A stretch of DNA of 64,000 bases from Limosilactobacillus reuteri (lineage in GTDB: Bacteria > Bacillota > Bacilli > Lactobacillales > Lactobacillaceae): contig NZ_CP027805.1 of the NCBI RefSeq assembly GCF_003072625.1, positions 441,501-505,500 of the forward strand. Direction: 5' to 3'. Below, in pieces: positions 27,935 to 38,123 of the stretch (within the stretch, counting starts at the first letter, position 1; every line of letters begins with the position of its first letter). A model generated the notes under the pieces. That model searched no databases. It saw nothing but the letters and a program-made list of their open reading frames with translations, and had not been told where the DNA came from. The position numbers were made by a program, and so were the translations under genes.

Positions 27935-30320
27935 TTTAAAAGAAAAAATATTAACACATTTAACAGACAATGCAGGTGTGAGTTACTCAGCAGAAAAACT
28001 TGCTCACCAATTAGGAATGGATGATGCTGAGTACTTTACACCGATTGTTCAATCTCTTGCTCAATTGGAACGAGAGAAAAAAGTTCAAGTAACTGATCGT
28101 GGCGAATTCGAGGCAGTTATTAAACAACAACCACTTATTGGGACTTTCCATGGTAACGATAAGGGCTTTGGTTTTGTAGACTATGACCCGGATCTTCCAG
28201 ACATGTATATTAATCCTGATCATACTTTGCATGCATTAAATGGAGATCAAGTAGAAGTTAAAATATTACGACCAGCAAAAGCAGGTAGTGATCAGGGTCC
28301 AGAAGGTCAAGTAACCCGGATTGTTGAACATAAATATGAAAATGTAGTTGGTGAATTTAAGCAAGAGACTGTTGGTGATGATTACATTGGCGAAATTTTG
28401 CTTAAAGATAAGAAATTGTCGCAGTATTATTTCTATGTAACGGACAAGGGATTGAAACCACTTGACGGCCAAGTAGTAACGGCTACTGTTGAGACTTATC
28501 CTAGTGATGAGGCACCAGAAGTAATGACGGGTGCTGTTACCGAAGTTATTGGTGATAAGGATGAACCGGGCATTGACATTATGTCAGTAATTTATGCTCA
28601 CGATGTTCCTCATGAATTCCCCAAAGAAGTGATGGATCAAGCTAATAAGATTCCGCTTCATGTTCTCCCGGAAGAAAAAAAGGGACGGGTAGATATTACT
28701 GACCAACCACTTGTTACCATTGATGCAATTGAATCAAAAGACTTGGATGATGCGGTGGTAGCATGGAAGATGGATAATGGGCATTACCACCTTGGAGTCC
28801 ATATTGCTGATGTTACTCACTATGTAAAACCAGGTACACCGCTTGATCAAGAAGCATTTAAGCGTGGTACATCTGTTTATCTAACTGATCGGGTAGTTCC
28901 AATGCTTCCTAAGCGGCTTTCTAACGGTATTTGCTCTTTAAATCCTAATGAAGAACGTCTTGCCATGAGTTGCGAAATGGAAATTGATGAGCAAGGAAAG
29001 ATCGTTAATCACCGAATCTTCCAGAGCGTTATGAAATCACATGCCCGAATGACTTATAAAGCAGTTAATAAGATTCTGGAGTCGCATGATGCTAAAACGA
29101 TGAAACAATATGAAGACCTCGTTCCAATGTTTGAAACAATGGGCGAGATTCACAAATTATTGCTTAAAAATCGAAAAAAACGTGGTTCTATTGACTTTGA
29201 AGCGCCTGAAGCAAAGATTATTGTGGATGAAAAGGGGCACCCAACTGATATTCAACTACGGAATCGAGGACTTTCTGAACGGATGATTGAATCCTTTATG
29301 TTAGCTGCTAATGAAACAGTTGCTGAACACTACTTCAAAGAACGTGTTCCATTCCTTTATCGGATCCACGAGACACCAGATAGTGACCGGATTAAGTCAT
29401 TTGTGGACTTTTTGGCTGTGTTTGGGATTGATGTTCATGGTGATATTAAAAATGTTAAACCAGGGATGCTTCAAAAAGTATTAAAGGATGTGGCTGGTAC
29501 TCCTGAAGAGCAAATGGTCCAAGTGATGATGTTACGTAGTATGCAACAAGCTAAATACTCGGATGAAGAGCTAGGTCACTTTGGTTTAGGCGCTAAATAC
29601 TACACACACTTTACTTCACCAATTCGGCGATACCCCGATGATACAGTTCACCGCTTGATTAAGTGGTACGAAGAACATGGTAAAAACGAACCAACTAAGG
29701 ATCATTGGCGTGACAAGCTTCCTGAAATTGCTGAACATACTTCCGTTACCGAACGACGGGGAATTGATACAGAACGTGATGTTGACAGTATGAAGAAAGC
29801 CGAATACATGGAAGATCATGTTGGTGAAACCTTTGATGCCGTCGTAAGTTCAGTAATGAAGTTTGGTTTGTTTGTCGAATTGCCAAATACAGTTGAAGGG
29901 TTAGTTCATATTAGCGTCATGAAAGATGATTATTATGAATATTCAGAGAAACACATGGCTCTAATCGGACGAAACTCTCACCGAATTTTCCAAATGGGGC
30001 AACCAATTAAGATTAAGTTAGTTCGAGCAGATAAAGATCTTCGTGAAGTTGACTTTGAAATTGTTAACCCTGAAGAGGCACCAAAGACAAAGATTCGGGT
30101 TCCACGTAATGATGAGTATCGGGGTCGTGGCCGCAAGGGACGTACCAATAATAATTCTCGTCATGAGAATAATAATGGTAACCATTACCGTAATACTCAA
30201 GGAAAATGGCGTCGCACTCATCAAGAAAACGGACATCAAAATAATCGTCAAATAAATCGGGGACAAACTCGTCACCACAATAATTCACGTGATCATGAAG
30301 GCGTTCGTCGCCACCATTAA
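27921..30320 (+). CDS. rnr: Ribonuclease R
   Basis: 799-residue processive 3'-5' exoribonuclease. Order: N-terminal winged-helix (about 5-65), cold-shock OB domains (about 75-230), RNB catalytic domain (about 255-585; [22 protein letters not shown] holds the metal-binding Asp residues), S1 domain (about 630-712). The C-terminal 75 residues are rich in Arg, Asn and His ([15 protein letters not shown] and onward), unlike the Lys-rich tail of E. coli. The protein works with SmpB-tmRNA in clearing stalled mRNAs, and smpB is the next gene (17 nt). Confidence 0.96.
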   Translation: MTTNNLKEKILTHLTDNAGVSYSAEKLAHQLGMDDAEYFTPIVQSLAQLEREKKVQVTDRGEFEAVIKQQPLIGTFHGNDKGFGFVDYDPDLPDMYINPDHTLHALNGDQVEVKILRPAKAGSDQGPEGQVTRIVEHKYENVVGEFKQETVGDDYIGEILLKDKKLSQYYFYVTDKGLKPLDGQVVTATVETYPSDEAPEVMTGAVTEVIGDKDEPGIDIMSVIYAHDVPHEFPKEVMDQANKIPLHVLPEEKKGRVDITDQPLVTIDAIESKDLDDAVVAWKMDNGHYHLGVHIADVTHYVKPGTPLDQEAFKRGTSVYLTDRVVPMLPKRLSNGICSLNPNEERLAMSCEMEIDEQGKIVNHRIFQSVMKSHARMTYKAVNKILESHDAKTMKQYEDLVPMFETMGEIHKLLLKNRKKRGSIDFEAPEAKIIVDEKGHPTDIQLRNRGLSERMIESFMLAANETVAEHYFKERVPFLYRIHETPDSDRIKSFVDFLAVFGIDVHGDIKNVKPGMLQKVLKDVAGTPEEQMVQVMMLRSMQQAKYSDEELGHFGLGAKYYTHFTSPIRRYPDDTVHRLIKWYEEHGKNEPTKDHWRDKLPEIAEHTSVTERRGIDTERDVDSMKKAEYMEDHVGETFDAVVSSVMKFGLFVELPNTVEGLVHISVMKDDYYEYSEKHMALIGRNSHRIFQMGQPIKIKLVRADKDLREVDFEIVNPEEAPKTKIRVPRNDEYRGRGRKGRTNNNSRHENNNGNHYRNTQGKWRRTHQENGHQNNRQINRGQTRHHNNSRDHEGVRRHH

Positions 30321-30337
30321 GAGCGGGGAGGGATATT

Positions 30338-30811
30338 ATGGAAAAAAAACCCCATCAAGAAAATAATGACAATTTAATTGCGCAAAATAAAAAAGCACGT
30401 CATGATTATTTTGTCACGGATACCGTTGAAGCAGGATTAGTTTTAACGGGGACGGAGATAAAATCTGTTCGTGCTCACCGGGTTAATTTGAAAGATGGAT
30501 TTGCCCAAGTTCGTAACGGTGAAGCTTGGCTAATGAATGTGCATATTAGTGAGTATGATAATGGGACTTACTTCAATCAAGATCCATTAAGAAATCGCAA
30601 GTTGCTATTGCACAAAAAGGAAATTAATAAGCTTGTAGGAGCCTTACAGGATAAGGGGGTTACGCTTATTCCCTTAAAAATGTATATTAAACACGGCTAT
30701 GCAAAAGTTTTATTAGGACTAGCCAAAGGTAAACACCAGTACGATAAACGTGAAGCAATTAAGCGTCGTGAACAAAACCGTGAAATTGAACGAGTTATGA
30801 AACATTATTAA
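30338..30811 (+). CDS. smpB: SsrA-binding protein SmpB
   Basis: 157 residues. Family marks: [17 protein letters not shown] near 20-36, [13 protein letters not shown]-like segment, [10 protein letters not shown] and the C-terminal basic tail [11 protein letters not shown]. It delivers tmRNA to stalled ribosomes; the partner RNA gene lies at 49587 in this window. AGCGGGGAGGG precedes the ATG. Follows rnr in one operon. Confidence 0.96.
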   Translation: MEKKPHQENNDNLIAQNKKARHDYFVTDTVEAGLVLTGTEIKSVRAHRVNLKDGFAQVRNGEAWLMNVHISEYDNGTYFNQDPLRNRKLLLHKKEINKLVGALQDKGVTLIPLKMYIKHGYAKVLLGLAKGKHQYDKREAIKRREQNREIERVMKHY

Positions 30812-30815
30812 AACG

Positions 30816-30856
30816 AAAAGCCTAGGTGAAAATCACAAATTTTCACCTAGGCTTTT
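30816..30856. terminator. Bidirectional terminator smpB / LURP-like gene
   Basis: Perfect inverted repeat AAAAGCCTAGGTGAAAAT with ATTTTCACCTAGGCTTTT and a 5-nt loop, A-run on one side and T-run on the other. Confidence 0.9.
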
Positions 30857-30867
30857 CACCTTAAAAT

Positions 30868-31452
30868 CTACTTGTTTCTACGTTCTTTACAGTTTAAGTT
30901 TAACTGGTTGCTAATTGAAAATGACATGCTGGTATTGAGATTAGGAGAACGCTTCATTAATCGTGCTAATAACGGTTCTTGTTCACTTCGTCGAGCCCAA
31001 TGGTTGAGAATACTAGCAATTAGAATTGCTAGAGGTTCATCTTCTTTTTTATTTATTTTTAATTCATGACAATATCCACTTGATAGTTTAACAGGTTGGA
31101 TTGAAAAAACTAAGTGACTACCGGAAAAAACACGGTAACGGCTTGTTAATGGTGAACCAACAACGATCCAGTTAATACCACGTATATAAATAACCTGTTG
31201 AACAAATCCAAGACCTTTCCCAATTGTTCCAACGCGTTGCCGATTAACATATAATGCGAATTTGGGTAACAGTCCAAGAGTTAATTGCTTTACTTCAGCT
31301 AATAAGGCTCCATCAATTGCATACAATGATAGGACATCGTACCTCATTCCCCACTTACCGACAAGAAGATAGCACGATTTACCATTCTTATCGCGAATGA
31401 CGGTCGTTCCATGTAAATCACTTGAACGATCGCGAATATATAATTGTCGCAC
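30868..31452 (-). CDS. LURP-one-related (YxjI-like) protein
   Basis: 194 residues. The repeated beta-strand pattern with VIRDKNGKSCYLLVGKWG, YAIDGALLAEVKQ, PKFALYVNRQRVGTIGK and INWIVVGSPLTSRYRVF fits the tubby-like LURP-one-related fold (Bacillus YxjI). Function is unknown; a membrane or phospholipid link is known only for eukaryotic relatives. Minus strand, convergent with smpB and sharing its terminator. Confidence 0.75.
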   Translation of the reverse strand: MRQLYIRDRSSDLHGTTVIRDKNGKSCYLLVGKWGMRYDVLSLYAIDGALLAEVKQLTLGLLPKFALYVNRQRVGTIGKGLGFVQQVIYIRGINWIVVGSPLTSRYRVFSGSHLVFSIQPVKLSSGYCHELKINKKEDEPLAILIASILNHWARRSEQEPLLARLMKRSPNLNTSMSFSISNQLNLNCKERRNK

Positions 31453-31602
31453 TTTGCCACCACCATTCTTTGATAATCTACCTCTTATTTTACCAGCTTC
31501 TTAGCAAATTTGGTGAAGAAACTTCTAAGTTAAAAAACGCTTCCAATTTATCCCATGATGATGTTTAATTATGCTAAAATAATAGGCGAGGTGCTAATAA
31601 TC

Positions 31603-32292
31603 GTGAAACAATTAATTCATAACGACTGGTGGGAAGTTTTAAAGCCCCAGTTTGAAAGTGCGTATTATGCGCAATTGCATAATTTCCTAAAAGAAGAATA
31701 TACCCATCAAACGATCTATCCAGAAATGCATCATATTTTTGAAGCATTTGAATGGACTCCTTTTAGTAAGGTTAAGGTTGTTATCCTTGGTCAAGATCCT
31801 TATCATGGACCAAACCAAGCTCATGGGTGTAGTTTTTCAGTACTGCCTGGGGTACCGGTCCCGCCTTCATTACAGAATATTTACAAAGAATTGCAAAGTG
31901 ATTTAGGTTGTACACCGGTAAATCACGGCTATTTGAAGAAGTGGGCTGATCAAGGCGTCCTGTTGTTAAATTCGGTTTTGACAGTGCGAGCAGGACAAGC
32001 ATATTCTCACCGTGGACATGGCTGGGAACAATTAACAGATGCGGCAATTCATGCTTTATCTGAACGTCCTAAACCAGTTGTGTTCATCTTGTGGGGACGG
32101 GCTGCCCGAAATAAGAAACAGTTAATTAATACGAAGACAAATATCGTTCTTGAATCAGCTCATCCGAGTCCGTTATCTGTTAATCGTGGATTTTTTGGGT
32201 CTCGACCATTTTCTAAAACAAACGAAGCACTTCAGGCAATGGGAGAACAGCCAATTGATTGGCAACTGCCTGCCGAACCAAATTATCGTTAA
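31603..32292 (+). CDS. ung: Uracil-DNA glycosylase
   Basis: 229-residue family 1 enzyme that removes uracil from DNA. Catalytic Asp65 in [18 protein letters not shown], and the His loop [13 protein letters not shown] near 188. GTG at 31603 is chosen (GCGAGGTG 9 nt upstream, family-like start KQLIHNDWW); the in-frame ATGs from 31555 lie in the promoter. An extended -10 TGC-TAAAAT sits at about 31572-31580. pta follows after 60 nt. Confidence 0.94.
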   Translation: MKQLIHNDWWEVLKPQFESAYYAQLHNFLKEEYTHQTIYPEMHHIFEAFEWTPFSKVKVVILGQDPYHGPNQAHGCSFSVLPGVPVPPSLQNIYKELQSDLGCTPVNHGYLKKWADQGVLLLNSVLTVRAGQAYSHRGHGWEQLTDAAIHALSERPKPVVFILWGRAARNKKQLINTKTNIVLESAHPSPLSVNRGFFGSRPFSKTNEALQAMGEQPIDWQLPAEPNYR

Positions 32293-32352
32293 AGATGTGA
32301 TTGTTAGTCACAACTTTAAAATGTTTAGTGACTATAAGGAGGTACTTGCATT

Positions 32353-33327
32353 ATGGAATTATTTGATGAGATTGCTGCAAAGATTAAGGGACAAAACAAG
32401 ACAATTGTTTTCCCTGAAGGTGAAGATAAGCGGATTTTAGGAGCTGCTGTCCGCTTAAAGAAAGATAATTTAGTAGAGCCAATTTTACTTGGTGATGAAG
32501 AAGCGATTAAAGAAGTTGCAAGTAAAAACGGTTTTGATCTTGCTGGCCTTCAAATTATCGATCCAGCAACTTATCCGGAAGACGATAAGCAAGCAATGTT
32601 TGACTCATTAATGGAACGGCGTAAAGGAAAGAATACTCCTGAAGAAATTCAAAAGATGCTTGAAGATGTGAGCTACTTTGGAACGATGCTTGTTTACGTG
32701 GGAAAGGCTGATGGAATGGTTTCTGGTGCTGTTCATTCAACTGGGGCAACTGTTCGGCCTGCATTACAAATCATTAAGACTAAGCCTGGTGCCCATCGAA
32801 TTAGTGGGGCTTTCCTTATGATTAAAGGCGATCAACGTTATATCTTTGCTGATTGTGCAATTAATATTGAATTGGATGCTCCAACAATGGCCGAAGTGGC
32901 AATTCAAAGTGCAGAAACAGCTCGCTTATTTGAAATTGATCCTAAGGTTGCGCTTCTTAGTTTTTCAACTAAGGGTTCTGCTAAGGGCGAAATGGTTACC
33001 AAGGTTGCGGATGCTGCTAAGCTAGTTCATGAATTAGATCCTGATTTACCAGCTGATGGTGAACTACAATTTGATGCTGCTGTTGTTCCATCAGTAGGTG
33101 AACTTAAAGCCCCTGATTCAAAAGTTGCAGGTCATGCCAATGTCTTTATTTTCCCAAGTCTAGAAGCAGGTAATATTGGTTACAAGATTGCGCAACGATT
33201 TGGCGGGTTTACAGCAGTTGGTCCTATTCTTCAAGGACTTAACGCACCGATTGCAGACCTTTCACGGGGATGCAGTGAAGATGATGCTTATAAGGTTGCA
33301 ATGATTACCGCAGCACAAGCATTATAA
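32353..33327 (+). CDS. pta: Phosphate acetyltransferase
   Basis: 324 residues, short single-domain form. It makes acetyl-phosphate from acetyl-CoA (or the reverse). Family marks: IVFPEGEDKRIL near 18, DGMVSGAVHSTGATVRPALQ (about 119-138), and GPILQGLNAPIADLSRG near 285. In heterofermenters it serves ethanol or acetate branches. TAAGGAGGT precedes the ATG. Ends at a strong hairpin terminator. Confidence 0.96.
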   Translation: MELFDEIAAKIKGQNKTIVFPEGEDKRILGAAVRLKKDNLVEPILLGDEEAIKEVASKNGFDLAGLQIIDPATYPEDDKQAMFDSLMERRKGKNTPEEIQKMLEDVSYFGTMLVYVGKADGMVSGAVHSTGATVRPALQIIKTKPGAHRISGAFLMIKGDQRYIFADCAINIELDAPTMAEVAIQSAETARLFEIDPKVALLSFSTKGSAKGEMVTKVADAAKLVHELDPDLPADGELQFDAAVVPSVGELKAPDSKVAGHANVFIFPSLEAGNIGYKIAQRFGGFTAVGPILQGLNAPIADLSRGCSEDDAYKVAMITAAQAL

Positions 33328-33342
33328 ATATTGATGAAAAGA

Positions 33343-33393
33343 AAGTGGGACTAAAAACTCGCAAGCGAGTTTAGTCCCACTTCCTTTGCTTTT
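33343..33393 (+). terminator. Terminator of pta
   Basis: Near-perfect 20-bp hairpin: AAGTGGGACTAAA (33343-33355) with TTTAGTCCCACTT (33370-33382), extended inward by ACTCGC/GCGAGT with a 2-nt loop. Confidence 0.8.
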
Positions 33394-33446
33394 TAAACAT
33401 GAGATGGGTACAATAAGGCTAGTATTTTAAACTTGGAGAGAGTACT

Positions 33447-33905
33447 ATGGAGAGCTTAACGTTAACGAATCGTGATGCAACAATTTCCCTGGGAAAGAAA
33501 ATTGGTCAGCAATTAGTTGCCGGGGATGTGTTAGTCTTAGATGGCGATTTAGGAGCAGGCAAGACTACTTTTACTAAGGGGTTAGCTGCAGGGTTAGAAA
33601 TCCCTGATATCATTAAAAGTCCTACTTTTACAATTATTCATGAATACCAAGATGGCCGTCTCCCGTTATATCATATGGATGCATATCGTCTAGAAAATGG
33701 GGGAGCAGAAGACCTTGGACTTGAAGAATACTTTGATGGTGATGGAGTTTCAGTTGTCGAGTGGGCTGAATTTGTTGAAGATGAATTGCCAGCTGATTTT
33801 TTAGCTATTCACTTTAAACGAACAGATGATGATAATACTCGTATTCTGGAATTTGAACCCCATGGCCAGCATTTTGACCAGATTGTAAAAAGTGTGGTGA
33901 AATAA
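33447..33905 (+). CDS. tsaE: tRNA t6A biosynthesis ATPase TsaE
   Basis: 152-residue P-loop protein; Walker A GDLGAGKTT at 33-41, followed by SPTFTIIHEY and the acidic HMDAYRLE/EWAEF segments of the family. It supports TsaBD in making the t6A modification of ANN-decoding tRNAs. Stop TAA shares its last A with the ATG of the downstream acetyltransferase. Confidence 0.95.
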   Translation: MESLTLTNRDATISLGKKIGQQLVAGDVLVLDGDLGAGKTTFTKGLAAGLEIPDIIKSPTFTIIHEYQDGRLPLYHMDAYRLENGGAEDLGLEEYFDGDGVSVVEWAEFVEDELPADFLAIHFKRTDDDNTRILEFEPHGQHFDQIVKSVVK

Positions 33906-34414
33906 TGGCAGATGACATTTCAATAAAGTTAGCAACGAGTGAGGATGCCGGAGCTGTTTTGCAATTTTTATGGGCAACTGCAACTGAAAGTGACGCGGTA
34001 TTAGTTCCGCATTTAAATGAGATTAGTGAAAAGACAGAAGCAAAAAATATCGATTTAATAAATCAATTTGATGATTGTGTTATTTTACTTGCGATGCTCG
34101 GCGAAGAGATTGTGGGAATGGTTACTGTAATGGTATTAGATCATCAACCGACAACCGGTGAACTAGGAGTTGTGGTACGAAAAAAGTATTGGCGAAACGG
34201 AATCGGTCGCTTATTAGTCGATGAAGCAGAGTATTGGTTTAATACTTATAGTAGTTTAGAAAATTTGGTCCTAACAGTTTTTGAGGATAATATTCCGGCA
34301 ATTAAGCTTTATCAGCAATTACACTTTGTTACAACAGGAAAAACGGTTGAGCAGGGTCGTAATGTCTTGCAAATGCAATACGATAATAAAAAAGAGGAAA
34401 CAATGGAAAAGTAA
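33905..34414 (+). CDS. GNAT-family N-acetyltransferase
   Basis: 169 residues with a GNAT fold. The acetyl-CoA motif A is visible as VVRKKYWRNGIGRLLVDEAEYW (about 93-114; key residues R-x-x-G-I-G), followed by ENLVLTVFEDNIPAIKLYQQLHF. The Leu-Tyr segment is typical of RimI-like enzymes, but substrate is not assignable. Overlaps tsaE by one base, so co-translated. The 3' end of the coding region forms the left arm of the terminator. Confidence 0.85.
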   Translation: MADDISIKLATSEDAGAVLQFLWATATESDAVLVPHLNEISEKTEAKNIDLINQFDDCVILLAMLGEEIVGMVTVMVLDHQPTTGELGVVVRKKYWRNGIGRLLVDEAEYWFNTYSSLENLVLTVFEDNIPAIKLYQQLHFVTTGKTVEQGRNVLQMQYDNKKEETMEK

Positions 34415-34435
34415 GCCATTATTTCCTCTTTCTTT
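34391..34435 (+). terminator. Terminator overlapping the GNAT stop
   Basis: AAGAGGAAACAATGG pairs with CCATTATTTCCTCTT; T-rich tail TCTTTG. Confidence 0.7.
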
Positions 34436-34445
34436 GTACATATGT

Positions 34446-34868
34446 TTATTTTTTATGTAGTACTTGCATAATGTTTCGCCAAAAGGATCCCTTTGTTTGC
34501 TGTTTACTAACGTCTTGCGTTACCTCTATACATCCAAGGTATTTATTTTGATCATCACGTAAGGCGTAAAAAGCAATATTTACAGGTTGACCATGATGCT
34601 TGATCATAATGCTAATTGAATCACGGTCTCCGCTATGCATATCATGAAGTACTTGCTTAACATGATTTTGACTATGCCCGGGATGAACCTCAAGCACATG
34701 TTTACCTAGATCTGCATCAGTTCGCTTGAATAAACGATGTCGATTAGCTGATGACCAGCGAATAGTATCATTTTCATCAATGAAATCGAATTCTACGGGG
34801 ATGGTTTCGAAAATAGTATTAAGTTGTTCAATACTTAGTTTTCCACCTTTAAGATTAATATCTGTCAT
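34446..34868 (-). CDS. Stand-alone PAS-domain protein
   Basis: 140 residues, essentially one PAS domain. The pattern IPVEFDFIDENDTIRWSSANRHRLFKR, then LGKHVLEVHPGHSQ and SGDRDS, resembles the C-terminal PAS of DUF438-type proteins. Several His residues (VHPGHSQNH) could bind haem or metal, but that is a guess. No output domain is attached. Minus strand, 11 nt after the exonuclease gene, so probably one transcript; AAAGGAGAG ribosome site. Confidence 0.75.
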   Translation of the reverse strand: MTDINLKGGKLSIEQLNTIFETIPVEFDFIDENDTIRWSSANRHRLFKRTDADLGKHVLEVHPGHSQNHVKQVLHDMHSGDRDSISIMIKHHGQPVNIAFYALRDDQNKYLGCIEVTQDVSKQQTKGSFWRNIMQVLHKK

Positions 34869-34879
34869 GGTTCTCTCCT

Positions 34880-35419
34880 TTAGCCGATTAAATTAATAAA
34901 GGGCTGAATTTGTTGCGGGGTAAAATGCTTACTTTGATAAAGCAGAATGTTAGCGCAAGCCTGGGCATCATCAAGAGCATTATGGTGGTGATGAAGGTCA
35001 ATATTTAACGCGTCACAAACAGTATTAAGTTTATAATTTGTTAGGCCTGGAATCAACTGACGGCTTGAAGCAACGGTGTCGAGCGTCTGGTAGGCGGGGA
35101 CTTCGATATTGTAATGTTCTAACGTATTCTTTAAAACACTATTATCAAACCGATTGTTATGGGCAATAACCAGTTTATCAGGAGTGTAGAATTGGTTGAT
35201 ATGTTCCCATACTTCTGGAAAATCAGGCGCATTTTGGACATCACGCTCATGAATACCGTGGATCTGGGTATTACGCCAAAAAAATTTAGTATGAGGATTA
35301 ATTAGGGTATAAAATTCGTCGGCAATTTGTCCATTCCGAACGATTGTGAGTGCAAGTGAACACGCACTGTAACGCTTGCCATTAGCAGTCTCAAAGTCCA
35401 TTGCTATAAAATTCATCAT
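34880..35419 (-). CDS. DnaQ-like 3'-5' exonuclease (DEDDh)
   Basis: 179 residues. The catalytic acids are visible: Asp8 and Glu10 in AMDFETA, Asp in HNNRFDNSVL (about 107), and the C-terminal HHNALDDAQA (His and Asp near 143-148). It may proofread or trim DNA or RNA; it is not the PolC domain. Divergent from murB across a 124-bp region with a long inverted repeat. First gene of a minus-strand pair with the PAS protein. Confidence 0.88.
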   Translation of the reverse strand: MMNFIAMDFETANGKRYSACSLALTIVRNGQIADEFYTLINPHTKFFWRNTQIHGIHERDVQNAPDFPEVWEHINQFYTPDKLVIAHNNRFDNSVLKNTLEHYNIEVPAYQTLDTVASSRQLIPGLTNYKLNTVCDALNIDLHHHHNALDDAQACANILLYQSKHFTPQQIQPFINLIG

Positions 35420-35465
35420 ACATTCTCCCTTGCAAAAGTCGATAATTTTATTTTACAATCAACTA

Positions 35466-35500
35466 ATCATTTTTCAAAACTTTTACTTTTGAAAAATGAT
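35466..35500. repeat. 14-bp inverted repeat over the murB promoter region
   Basis: ATCATTTTTCAAAA (35466-35479) and TTTTGAAAAATGAT (35487-35500) are perfect complements separated by 7 bp. The right arm ends in TGA-T, forming an extended -10 with TACAAT (35500-35505) towards murB. It looks like an operator or a hairpin between the divergent genes; no T-run supports termination. Confidence 0.65.
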
Positions 35501-35543
35501 ACAATAGCTCTTGAAAGTAAATATAAAAAGGAAGAAATAGAGA

Positions 35544-36440
35544 ATGGCTAATTTGATGAACGAATTTCCTGATATTGAAATTAAGCAAGATGAACCATTA
35601 ATGAATTACACCTACACTAAAACAGGAGGTCCAGCTGACTGGTTGGCTTTTCCCAAAACGATTGACCAGGTAAAAGAATTGGTTGATTATGTTCGTGAGC
35701 ATGAAATGGGCTTAACGGTTTTGGGAAACGCTAGTAATTTAATTGTTGGCGATGGCGGTATAGATGATTTAACAATTATTCTTACGCGGCTTAATAAAAT
35801 TGAAGTTCATGATAATAAGGTAACTGCACAGGCAGGAGCATCTTATATTGCAACAACCGAGGCAGCTCGTGATAGTGAACTTACTGGATTAGAATTTGCT
35901 GCTGGTATTCCGGGCAGTATTGGTGGAGCAGTCTTTATGAATGCTGGTGCATACGGTGGTGAAACTAAAAATGTCGTTTCTGAGGCAACTGTAATGCTTC
36001 CCGATGGAACAATCAAGCATCTTACCAATGAAGAATTAGACTTTGGGTATCGGCACAGCAGTATTCAGGATAATAATGGCGTTGTGTTAGATGCTACGTT
36101 TACTTTGGAACCGGGGAAGTATGATGAGATTAAAGCAAGGATGGATGATCTGAATGAACGGCGAGAAGCTAAGCAACCATTAGATCTTCCATCTTGTGGA
36201 AGTGTCTTTAAACGGCCAGAAGGATATTACGCTGGAAAGTTGATTCGTGATGCTGGCTTGCAAGGCTATACTTCAGGTGGAGCTCAAGTTTCAACTAAGC
36301 ATGCTGGCTTTATCGTTAATATTGACCACGGAACTGCAGCAGACTACGTAAATGTTATCCATCATGTCCAAAAGACAGTTAAAGAAAAATTTGGTGTTGA
36401 TCTTGAGACCGAAGTAAGGATCATCGGTCGCCAGGATTAA
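35544..36440 (+). CDS. murB: UDP-N-acetylenolpyruvoylglucosamine reductase
   Basis: 298-residue FAD enzyme completing UDP-MurNAc synthesis. FAD-binding stretch [15 protein letters not shown] near 57, [21 protein letters not shown] (about 116-136), and active-site SCGSVFKRP near 217 with the C-terminal Glu segment LETEVRIIG. This is the short (type II) form common in Firmicutes. AAAAGGAAG precedes the ATG. Confidence 0.96.
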   Translation: MANLMNEFPDIEIKQDEPLMNYTYTKTGGPADWLAFPKTIDQVKELVDYVREHEMGLTVLGNASNLIVGDGGIDDLTIILTRLNKIEVHDNKVTAQAGASYIATTEAARDSELTGLEFAAGIPGSIGGAVFMNAGAYGGETKNVVSEATVMLPDGTIKHLTNEELDFGYRHSSIQDNNGVVLDATFTLEPGKYDEIKARMDDLNERREAKQPLDLPSCGSVFKRPEGYYAGKLIRDAGLQGYTSGGAQVSTKHAGFIVNIDHGTAADYVNVIHHVQKTVKEKFGVDLETEVRIIGRQD

Positions 36441-36447
36441 TATTATA

Positions 36448-36494
36448 AAGTGTGAGCTTGTTAAAAGGTTATTAATGAGCTTGCACTTTTATTA
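36448..36494 (+). terminator. Terminator of murB
   Basis: AAGTGTGAGC (36448-36457) pairs with GCTTGCACTT (36479-36488), including G-U pairs, then TTATTATTTT. The rest of the 332-bp gap to rbsK holds a weak cre-like site at 36639-36652 (reverse complement TGAAATCGCTTTTT, 12 of 14) and the likely rbsK promoter (TTGTAA-N17-TAGTAT near 36697-36724). Confidence 0.7.
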
Positions 36495-36772
36495 TTTTAA
36501 AGATAGTGAAGTAATGAATGAATTTAACCTGATAGTTAGATACTATCAACAAAGGAAAAAGTAATTTAACTCATCTTATTATTTGTTAATTATGAAAAAA
36601 TCTCACAAATTGCTCATTTAAAAATTATTATTATGAATAAAAAGCGATTTCAAGGGCTTTTGAAGTATATCGATTCACTGACTGATAAAAATAACTTTGT
36701 AATCACTTTCAAAATATGATAGTATATTTAAGTCTCATTCTTGAAAAAATTCACAAAGTAAGGAGTATATTT

Positions 36773-37696
36773 ATGAGCAATAATGTAGTTGTTTTAGGAA
36801 GTATTAACGTCGATACCACTTATCACGTCGATCGCTTTCCTCAACCTGGTGAAACCATCTCAGCAGTAAGCAAGAGTTCTGCTCCTGGTGGTAAAGGTGC
36901 CAATCAAGCAGTTGCAGCAGCCCGTTCTGGTGCCAAGACCGCCTTTATTGGTGCTGTTGGTTCTGATAAAGAAGGGGCCTACATGCTTGAATCATTGGCT
37001 GATGATCATATTGATACACATCACATCATGACTGATGAATTGCATGGTACTGGTAGTGCTGCGATTACTTTAGATGCTAATGGTCAAAATGACATTATGG
37101 TATACGGTGGTGCTAATCAAGCAATGACCACTGATGTTCTTGCAGGTATTGATGATGTTTTAGAAGATGCTGACTTTTTAATTAGTCAATTTGAAACACC
37201 ACAAGAAGTTGCTTTAGATGCGTTTAAGCAAGCTAAAAAACACGGTGTTACTACTCTTTTAAATCCAGCACCAGCTCATGAGATTTTAACAGAGTTATTA
37301 AAATATACAGATGTTATCACTCCCAATGAAAGTGAATGCGCCTTATTAACAGGTATTGAAATTACTGATGAAGAATCGATGTTAAAAAGTGCTGATTACT
37401 TCCGTGAACGGGGAGTTAAGCATCTTTTGATTACTTTAGGCTCAAAAGGAGTATTTTACTCCACACCTACAGCTCATGGATTAGTTTCAGCATTTAAGGT
37501 TAAGGCAGTTGATACTACGGCAGCTGGTGATACATTCCTTGGTGCATTGAGTTCACAACTAGAAAAGGACTTGTCAAATGTTGATAAAGCCCTTGTCTAC
37601 GCACAACGAGCATCTAGTTTAACTGTCCAACAAATGGGAGCAATGCCTTCTATTCCAAATCATGATGCAGTTATAAAAGCGTTAGCAGAAAATTAA
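36773..37696 (+). CDS. rbsK: Ribokinase
   Basis: 307-residue PfkB-family sugar kinase phosphorylating ribose to ribose-5-phosphate. Family marks: N-terminal [29 protein letters not shown] (about 40-54), and C-terminal catalytic [13 protein letters not shown] (about 245-257, Asp of AAGD). ATG at 36773 after AAGGAG; an upstream in-frame start at 36716 falls in the promoter. Operon rbsK-rbsD-transporter, with 11 and 20 nt gaps. Confidence 0.95.
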   Translation: MSNNVVVLGSINVDTTYHVDRFPQPGETISAVSKSSAPGGKGANQAVAAARSGAKTAFIGAVGSDKEGAYMLESLADDHIDTHHIMTDELHGTGSAAITLDANGQNDIMVYGGANQAMTTDVLAGIDDVLEDADFLISQFETPQEVALDAFKQAKKHGVTTLLNPAPAHEILTELLKYTDVITPNESECALLTGIEITDEESMLKSADYFRERGVKHLLITLGSKGVFYSTPTAHGLVSAFKVKAVDTTAAGDTFLGALSSQLEKDLSNVDKALVYAQRASSLTVQQMGAMPSIPNHDAVIKALAEN

Positions 37697-37707
37697 AGAG
37701 AATTATT

Positions 37708-38103
37708 ATGAAGAAAACAGGGATTATTAATTCAGAAGTTTCAGCTGTCGTAGCTAATATGGGACACATGGATTGGTTATCAATTGGTGATGCAGGAATG
37801 CCCGTTCCATTTGGTACGAAGAAGATTGATTTGGCTGTAGATAAAGAATTACCAAGCTTTATGGATGTATTGAATAATGTTCTTAAGGAAATGAAGGTTC
37901 AAAAAATTTATTTAGCTGAAGAAATCAAGGACCAAAATCCAGAACAGCTTGAAAACATTAAAAGGGCATTGCCAGATGTTGAGGTTGCATTTATGCCTCA
38001 CAGCGAGCTTAAAAAGAGTCTCGCCAAGACGCATGCCTTTATTCGGACAGGGGAAATGACGCCATACTCAAACATTATTCTTGAATCAGGCGTAACATTT
38101 TAA
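37708..38103 (+). CDS. rbsD: D-ribose pyranase
   Basis: 131 residues, the usual RbsD length. It converts ribopyranose to the furanose form used by ribokinase. Family marks: [30 protein letters not shown] near the N-terminus (His and Asp of the active site) and the C-terminal [17 protein letters not shown]. Directly between rbsK and the sugar transporter. Confidence 0.95.
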   Translation: MKKTGIINSEVSAVVANMGHMDWLSIGDAGMPVPFGTKKIDLAVDKELPSFMDVLNNVLKEMKVQKIYLAEEIKDQNPEQLENIKRALPDVEVAFMPHSELKKSLAKTHAFIRTGEMTPYSNIILESGVTF

Positions 38104-38123
38104 TATTAGGGGTTAGTTCTTTT

